Shown piece by piece: positions 13,668 to 17,203 of a stretch of DNA of 17,203 bases. The translations under genes were made by a program, and so were the position numbers. This stretch comes from Archaeoglobaceae archaeon (GTDB lineage Archaea > Halobacteriota > Archaeoglobi > Archaeoglobales > Archaeoglobaceae): NCBI GenBank assembly GCA_025059545.1, contig JANXDJ010000027.1, forward strand, positions 1 to 17,203, in the 5' to 3' direction. Within the stretch, counting starts at the first letter, position 1, and each line of letters starts with the position of its first letter. The notes under the pieces were generated by a model that saw nothing but the letters and a program-made list of their open reading frames with translations, was not told the origin of the DNA and did not search any database.

Positions 13668-15977
13668 ATGAGGATAGGCGTCTTCATTTGCCACTGCGGT
13701 CTGAACATCGCACGAGTTTTAAATGTTGGAGAACTTGTATATTACGCTGGACAGCTTCCAGATGTTGTTCACGCTGAAGATCTTGATTATGCTTGCTCAG
13801 ATTATTGCCAAGAGAGAATAATAATTGCGATAAAAGAACAAATGCTCGATGGAATTGTTGTTGCTGCATGCAGTCCAAAGTTACATGAGCAAACCTTTAG
13901 AAGAGCCGCCCAAAGGGCAGGTATAAACCCATACATGGTGGAAATTGCGAATATACGTGAACAGTGCTCTTGGGTTCACCAGCAGAAGCCGAGATCTGCT
14001 ACTTTAAAGGCTAAGGATCTAATTAGAATGCATGTAGCAAAACTCAGGAAGAACAAACCTCTTGAGAAAAAGAAAGTTGAGGCAAAGAAGAGTGTTGCAA
14101 TTATTGGCGGAGGAATAGCGGGAATTGAGTCCGCATTGAACTTAGCTGAAATGGGGATCAAAGTATACTTGATCGAGAAAGCTCCGAGCATTGGAGGACA
14201 CATGGCGTTGCTAAATGAGGTTTTTCCAACAAACGATTGCTCCATATGCATCTTGGCACCTAAGATGAGCGAAGCATGGAACAATGAGAATATAGAAGTT
14301 ATAACGAATGCGGAAGTTGAAGAAGTTGAAGGTGGAGCGGGTAATTTCAGGCTGAAGATCACTCAACATCCAAGGTTTGTGGATGTGGAGAAATGTAAGG
14401 GTTGCATAGACGACTGCAGTAGTGTTTGTCCTGTTGAAGTTTCAAGTGAATTCGATTTTGGTGTTGGTGTTAGAAAAGCAATTTATATTCCTTTTCCTCA
14501 GTCCACACCACTTTACGCAGTCATTGACTGGGATCACTGCATTGGCTGTAAGCTTTGCGAAAAAGCATGCAAACCAAAGGCGGTCGATTTCAATCAGGAA
14601 GCTAATAAGATAGAATTAGAAGTTGGAGCAATCATTCTTGCAACTGGCTATCAGCTCCTCGATCCGAGAAAGAAGCCTGAATATGGTTATGGTAAGTTTA
14701 AAAATGTAATAACCCTAATGGAGCTTGAAAGGCTCCTATCTGCAAGCGGTCCAACGAGAGGAAAGCTTCTTCTACCATCAGATTCGACTTTGCCAAAGAA
14801 AGTTGCCTTTATTCTGTGTGTAGGAAGTAGAGATGAGAATACAAACAAATACTGCAGTCGAGTTTGCTGTATGGCGAGCCTGAAGAATGCTTATGCGATC
14901 AAAGAAAGGTATCCAGAAATCGAGATTACTGTCTTCTATATAGATATAAGAGCTTTTGGAAGAATGTTCGAGGAATTCTTCAAGAAAGTTCAGAACTCGG
15001 GTATAAGGTTTGTTCGTGGGAAAGTTGGGGAAATAATGGAGACCGGAGAGAAAAGACTTATTTTAAGCTACGAGAACACACTTGAAGGCGATCTAATGGA
15101 GGAAGAATTCGATCTCGTCGTTCTTGCTACTGCAATGGAAGCAAAGAATGATCTTGCTACCATGCTCGGCATAGGAGTTGGCGAAGACGGTTTCTTTGAG
15201 ATAGCACATCCAAAGCTTCGTCCAGTAGAGACAAATGTGCGTGGAATCTTTGTTGCTGGATGTGCAAGTGGTCCTAGGGATATTCAAGATTCGATAGCGT
15301 CCGCTGGTTTAGCGGCTGCAAAGGCTGGAAAATTGATCTTGGGAGAAAAGATCGAGATCGATCCATTCTTTGCCTTCGTAGATCCTGAGAAGTGCATAGG
15401 TTGTAGGATCTGCGAGGGTGTTTGCAAGTTCAAAGCGGTTGCTGTGGATAAAAAGGCGACAATAGATCCTTATTCATGCGTTATGTGCGGAATTTGTGTC
15501 TCTGCTTGCCCAGTTTCTGCAATAGACATGGGATTCTTTAGCAATGAGGGAATTGAAGCTATGATCGATGCTTTGGCTGAGGAAAAGAATGCTGATCCGC
15601 TAATCTTGGTATTTGCATGCTGGTATTGTGCTTACGGAGCCTTAGATCTTGCTGGAACGCTTAAAGTGCAATATGAGCCAAATTTAAGAGTTATAAGAGT
15701 CCTGTGCAGTGGAAGGGTCGATCCAATATGGATCTTGAGAGCTTTAAAAAGCGGAATTGACGGCGTAATCGTTGCAGGATGCAGATTGGGAGAGTGCCAT
15801 TTCAAATACGGCAATTATAAGGCAAAAGATAGGATTGATTTGCTTAAAAATGCTTTGAAGGTTTTAGGGATAAATCCTGAGAAACTGGAATATACATGGC
15901 ATTCCGCTGGCGAAGGAGAAGCGATTGCTAAGGATCTTGACAGCTTTGTTGAGAAAATTAAGAGCTTGAAGTCATAA
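13668..15977 (+). CDS. hdrA: HdrA-MvhD fusion (heterodisulfide-reductase-type electron-bifurcating flavoprotein)
   Basis: A 769-residue protein. The N-terminal HdrA domain (1 to ~140) has FICHCGLNIARVL, YACSDYCQERI and VVAACSPKLHEQTF. The FAD domain follows with IIGGGIAGIESALNLAEMG near 145 and the hallmark FPTNDCSICILAPKM near 190. An inserted ferredoxin region carries CKGCIDDCSSVCP and CIGCKLCEKACKPKA (~245-305). After the second half of the FAD domain (VAGCASGPRDIQDSIASAG) come two further 4Fe-4S motifs, CIGCRICEGVCKFKA and CVMCGICVSACPVSA (~575-620). The C-terminal ~130 residues are MvhD-like, with CWYC, LCSGRVDPIWIL and GCRLGECHFKYGN holding the 2Fe-2S ligands. MvhD normally links a hydrogenase or dehydrogenase to HdrA, so this is a self-contained module. 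No hdrBC or hydrogenase gene adjoins it. Confidence 0.93.
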   Translation: MRIGVFICHCGLNIARVLNVGELVYYAGQLPDVVHAEDLDYACSDYCQERIIIAIKEQMLDGIVVAACSPKLHEQTFRRAAQRAGINPYMVEIANIREQCSWVHQQKPRSATLKAKDLIRMHVAKLRKNKPLEKKKVEAKKSVAIIGGGIAGIESALNLAEMGIKVYLIEKAPSIGGHMALLNEVFPTNDCSICILAPKMSEAWNNENIEVITNAEVEEVEGGAGNFRLKITQHPRFVDVEKCKGCIDDCSSVCPVEVSSEFDFGVGVRKAIYIPFPQSTPLYAVIDWDHCIGCKLCEKACKPKAVDFNQEANKIELEVGAIILATGYQLLDPRKKPEYGYGKFKNVITLMELERLLSASGPTRGKLLLPSDSTLPKKVAFILCVGSRDENTNKYCSRVCCMASLKNAYAIKERYPEIEITVFYIDIRAFGRMFEEFFKKVQNSGIRFVRGKVGEIMETGEKRLILSYENTLEGDLMEEEFDLVVLATAMEAKNDLATMLGIGVGEDGFFEIAHPKLRPVETNVRGIFVAGCASGPRDIQDSIASAGLAAAKAGKLILGEKIEIDPFFAFVDPEKCIGCRICEGVCKFKAVAVDKKATIDPYSCVMCGICVSACPVSAIDMGFFSNEGIEAMIDALAEEKNADPLILVFACWYCAYGALDLAGTLKVQYEPNLRVIRVLCSGRVDPIWILRALKSGIDGVIVAGCRLGECHFKYGNYKAKDRIDLLKNALKVLGINPEKLEYTWHSAGEGEAIAKDLDSFVEKIKSLKS

Positions 15978-16939
15978 TTTAAAAGGTTCTGGAATGAAGC
16001 ATAGAATAAAGATCATATAGCCAAAAATCCCCAAAGCAATTCTTTTATTGTCGACTCTTTCATCTTCAAGTGGCTTTGGATGTTTTTGCATCGCAAAAAG
16101 CATTATAAAAAGACCCCAGAATAGCCATATTTCACCAAAAAAGATTCCAAGAGTTAGCAAAATGAAGGGAGTGGCTTTTGAAACGATCTCGCTTTTCTCT
16201 CCTAAGATCGCTCTGCTCACATGACCCCCATCAAGTTGTCCAGCTGGAAGTAGATTGAAAAAGGTAACAAAGAGCCCAACCCAGCCAGCAAAGGCGATCG
16301 GATGTATGAATTCGCTCTTGAAACTTGTTAATTGAACAAGAAGTTCGAACAAGAGCGGAGTTCCAATGAAAATTTTTTCGCCTTCAGATGGTTCGTAGTG
16401 TAATTGAAGACCTATAAGGATCACGAGCACAGAAGCAAAACATCCAGCAATTGGACCACTTATACCGACATCGAACAAAGCTTTTCTATTCGGAATTGCC
16501 CCTTTATACTTTATCACCGCCCCGAGGGTGCCAATGATCGTTGGAAATGGGATGAAATATGGAAGCGATGTCCTCATGCCCCATTTTCTTGCAGTGAAAT
16601 AGTGAGCAAAGTTCATGGCTTCCGAGGACGAAGAATAAAGCTAATGAAAATGCTAAACCACCAAGAATGCTACCATCTTCGTAGAACATTGAGCTAAAAA
16701 GCGTAGTAGTCGCGATCGTGGCTAAAAGTAGGACCAAGTTAATAGTATAATCCTGCTTCGCCTTTTTAACCTCGAGTAGTAGTTCTCCGTATCTCTTCTT
16801 CAGCGAAACGTCGTAATCCTTAGATAACTGCATTAAAAAAAGCCTCGATCTCCTTAGCGCTTCTTTTCGGTATTACGTAGTATCTAAACCCGTCTTTAAG
16901 CTGTTCTGAGGAATAAACGTAAAAATACTCCTCGATCAT
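15972..16939 (-). pseudogene. site-2 protease (M50) family membrane metalloprotease, broken by two frameshifts
   Basis: Three frames together encode one EGY/S2P-like protein of about 321 residues. Fragment 1 (16939-16820, 39 aa, MIEEYFYVYSSEQLKDG...) is the small N-terminal domain and ends at a stop after a run of seven T (plus 16835-16841). With one T fewer it reads on as EAFLMQLSKDYDV. Fragment 2 (16833-16504) gives the linker and first helices (LLLATIATTTLFS) to SHEL. There, at 16608-16611, another single extra base splits the zinc motif: with one T fewer it reads SHELAHYFTARKWG. Fragment 3 (to 15972) has the remaining helices and the second active-site motif NLLPAGQLDGGHVSRAILG. No other damage is visible. 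The ATG at 16939 overlaps the upstream stop (ATGA). It could be a young pseudogene, a recoded gene or sequence error. Confidence 0.8.
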
Positions 16940-17203
16940 CTTATTTCCACATAACCTTCATTTGCATTCACAACAACCCAATCACCACTTTTGACTTTTG
17001 AGAAAAATTCTTCTTCGACTTTGTCAACTAAAGGGATGTTCGCAATTACTGCACCAACCGCTATTATTGCTTCCGTCTCCTTATTGACTATCGCCAAAGG
17101 GGCTAAATTTCTCTTCTTAAGTCTTAGAAGTGTATAGCTACCCACAGTAGAGCCTTTACCATATGGGAACACTAAAATCCTGTTTGCAACACTTTCTCCC
17201 TTT
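16936..17203 (-). CDS. phosphomevalonate dehydratase small subunit (aconitase X small / DUF126), partial at the right edge
   Basis: The visible 88 C-terminal residues contain GESVANRILVFPYGKGSTVG and then GSYTLLRL, LAPLAIVNKETEAIIAVGA and NIPLVDKVEEEFFSKVKSGDWVVV, the diagnostic DUF126 pattern. Its GKGSTVGSY serine and K/G residues form part of the substrate site next to the large subunit's 4Fe-4S cluster. In most archaea the two-subunit enzyme dehydrates (R)-5-phosphomevalonate to trans-anhydromevalonate 5-phosphate, the first specific step of the archaeal mevalonate pathway to isoprenoids. Other aconitase X members act on hydroxyproline, but archaeal context favours mevalonate. The frame continues past the window edge (about 40 residues missing). 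The stop overlaps the start of the S2P-like gene, so the two are co-transcribed. The large subunit gene is not visible. Confidence 0.88.
   Translation of the reverse strand, partial: KGESVANRILVFPYGKGSTVGSYTLLRLKKRNLAPLAIVNKETEAIIAVGAVIANIPLVDKVEEEFFSKVKSGDWVVVNANEGYVEIR

Noticed and set aside
13976..14362. 128-codon minus-strand frame antisense to hdrA
   Set aside because: It resembles a membrane protein only because the complement of the HdrA coding sequence is rich in hydrophobic codons; there is no promoter or ribosome binding site.
16404..16697. 97-codon plus-strand frame opposite the S2P-like gene
   Set aside because: The opposite strand carries clear S2P motifs in two frames, and this frame has no recognisable features.
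1..17203. CRISPR array, tRNA/rRNA genes, transposase or integration site
   Set aside because: I saw no spaced direct repeats, cloverleaf-like sequence, transposase motif or flanking target duplications in the reading; subtle RNA genes could still be missed without a covariance search.

Overview
The window looks like a chromosomal segment of a hyperthermophilic euryarchaeon, most likely Archaeoglobales (Archaeoglobus, Geoglobus or Ferroglobus type). This rests on the gene families: an archaeal A/V-type ATP synthase, PurP, type 2 methionine aminopeptidase, an HdrA-MvhD fusion, a MoeA with a C-terminal periplasmic-binding-like domain, a ferredoxin:thioredoxin reductase catalytic subunit without an adjacent partner, a CoA-disulfide-reductase-like flavoprotein, and the small subunit of phosphomevalonate dehydratase. 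Base composition is AT-rich and genes are tightly packed. No tRNA, rRNA, CRISPR array or insertion sequence was seen, and no gene-free stretch exceeds 300 bases.

Layout. (1) 1-2345, minus: start of the ATP synthase operon, with the peripheral-stalk subunit H and subunit I (running off the left edge), preceded by a possible tiny ORF. (2) 2381-2530, plus: an unrecognised 49-residue single-helix membrane protein from a divergent promoter. (3) 2593-5197, minus: DUF72, purP and map as a tight operon. (4) 5293-5541, plus: a glutaredoxin-like protein. (5) 5543-6406, minus: a radical SAM protein of unknown function. (6) 6477-7693, plus: a polyprenol/phytol-kinase-like membrane protein overlapping a thymidylate-kinase-like P-loop protein by 4 nt. 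(7) 7683-9351, minus: a CoA-disulfide-reductase/NADH-oxidase-family flavoprotein and a ferredoxin:thioredoxin reductase catalytic chain, each with its own TATA box. (8) 9386-13588, minus: a four-gene operon, moeA, moeA-PBP fusion, queE, queD, with every junction an ATGA overlap. It joins molybdopterin metal insertion to 7-deazaguanine synthesis. (9) 13668-15977, plus: a long HdrA-MvhD fusion. (10) 15972-17203, minus: the 3' end of a phosphomevalonate dehydratase small subunit, overlapping a site-2-protease-like gene broken by two separate single-base frameshifts, one of them inside the zinc-binding HExxH motif.

Two features unify the window. Nearly every gene that begins a transcription unit has a TATA-like box 24-28 nt upstream of its start codon, which predicts leaderless mRNAs. 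Several downstream genes instead carry GGTGG/GGAGG-type ribosome binding sites. There is also a loose concentration of thiol, flavin and iron-sulfur redox functions: glutaredoxin, CoA-disulfide reductase-like protein, FTR, and HdrA-MvhD.

The least ordinary items are the doubly frameshifted S2P gene, the two small ORFs at the ATP synthase promoter, and the polyprenol-kinase/TMK-like pair. I did not find a clear new multi-gene defence or mobile system.
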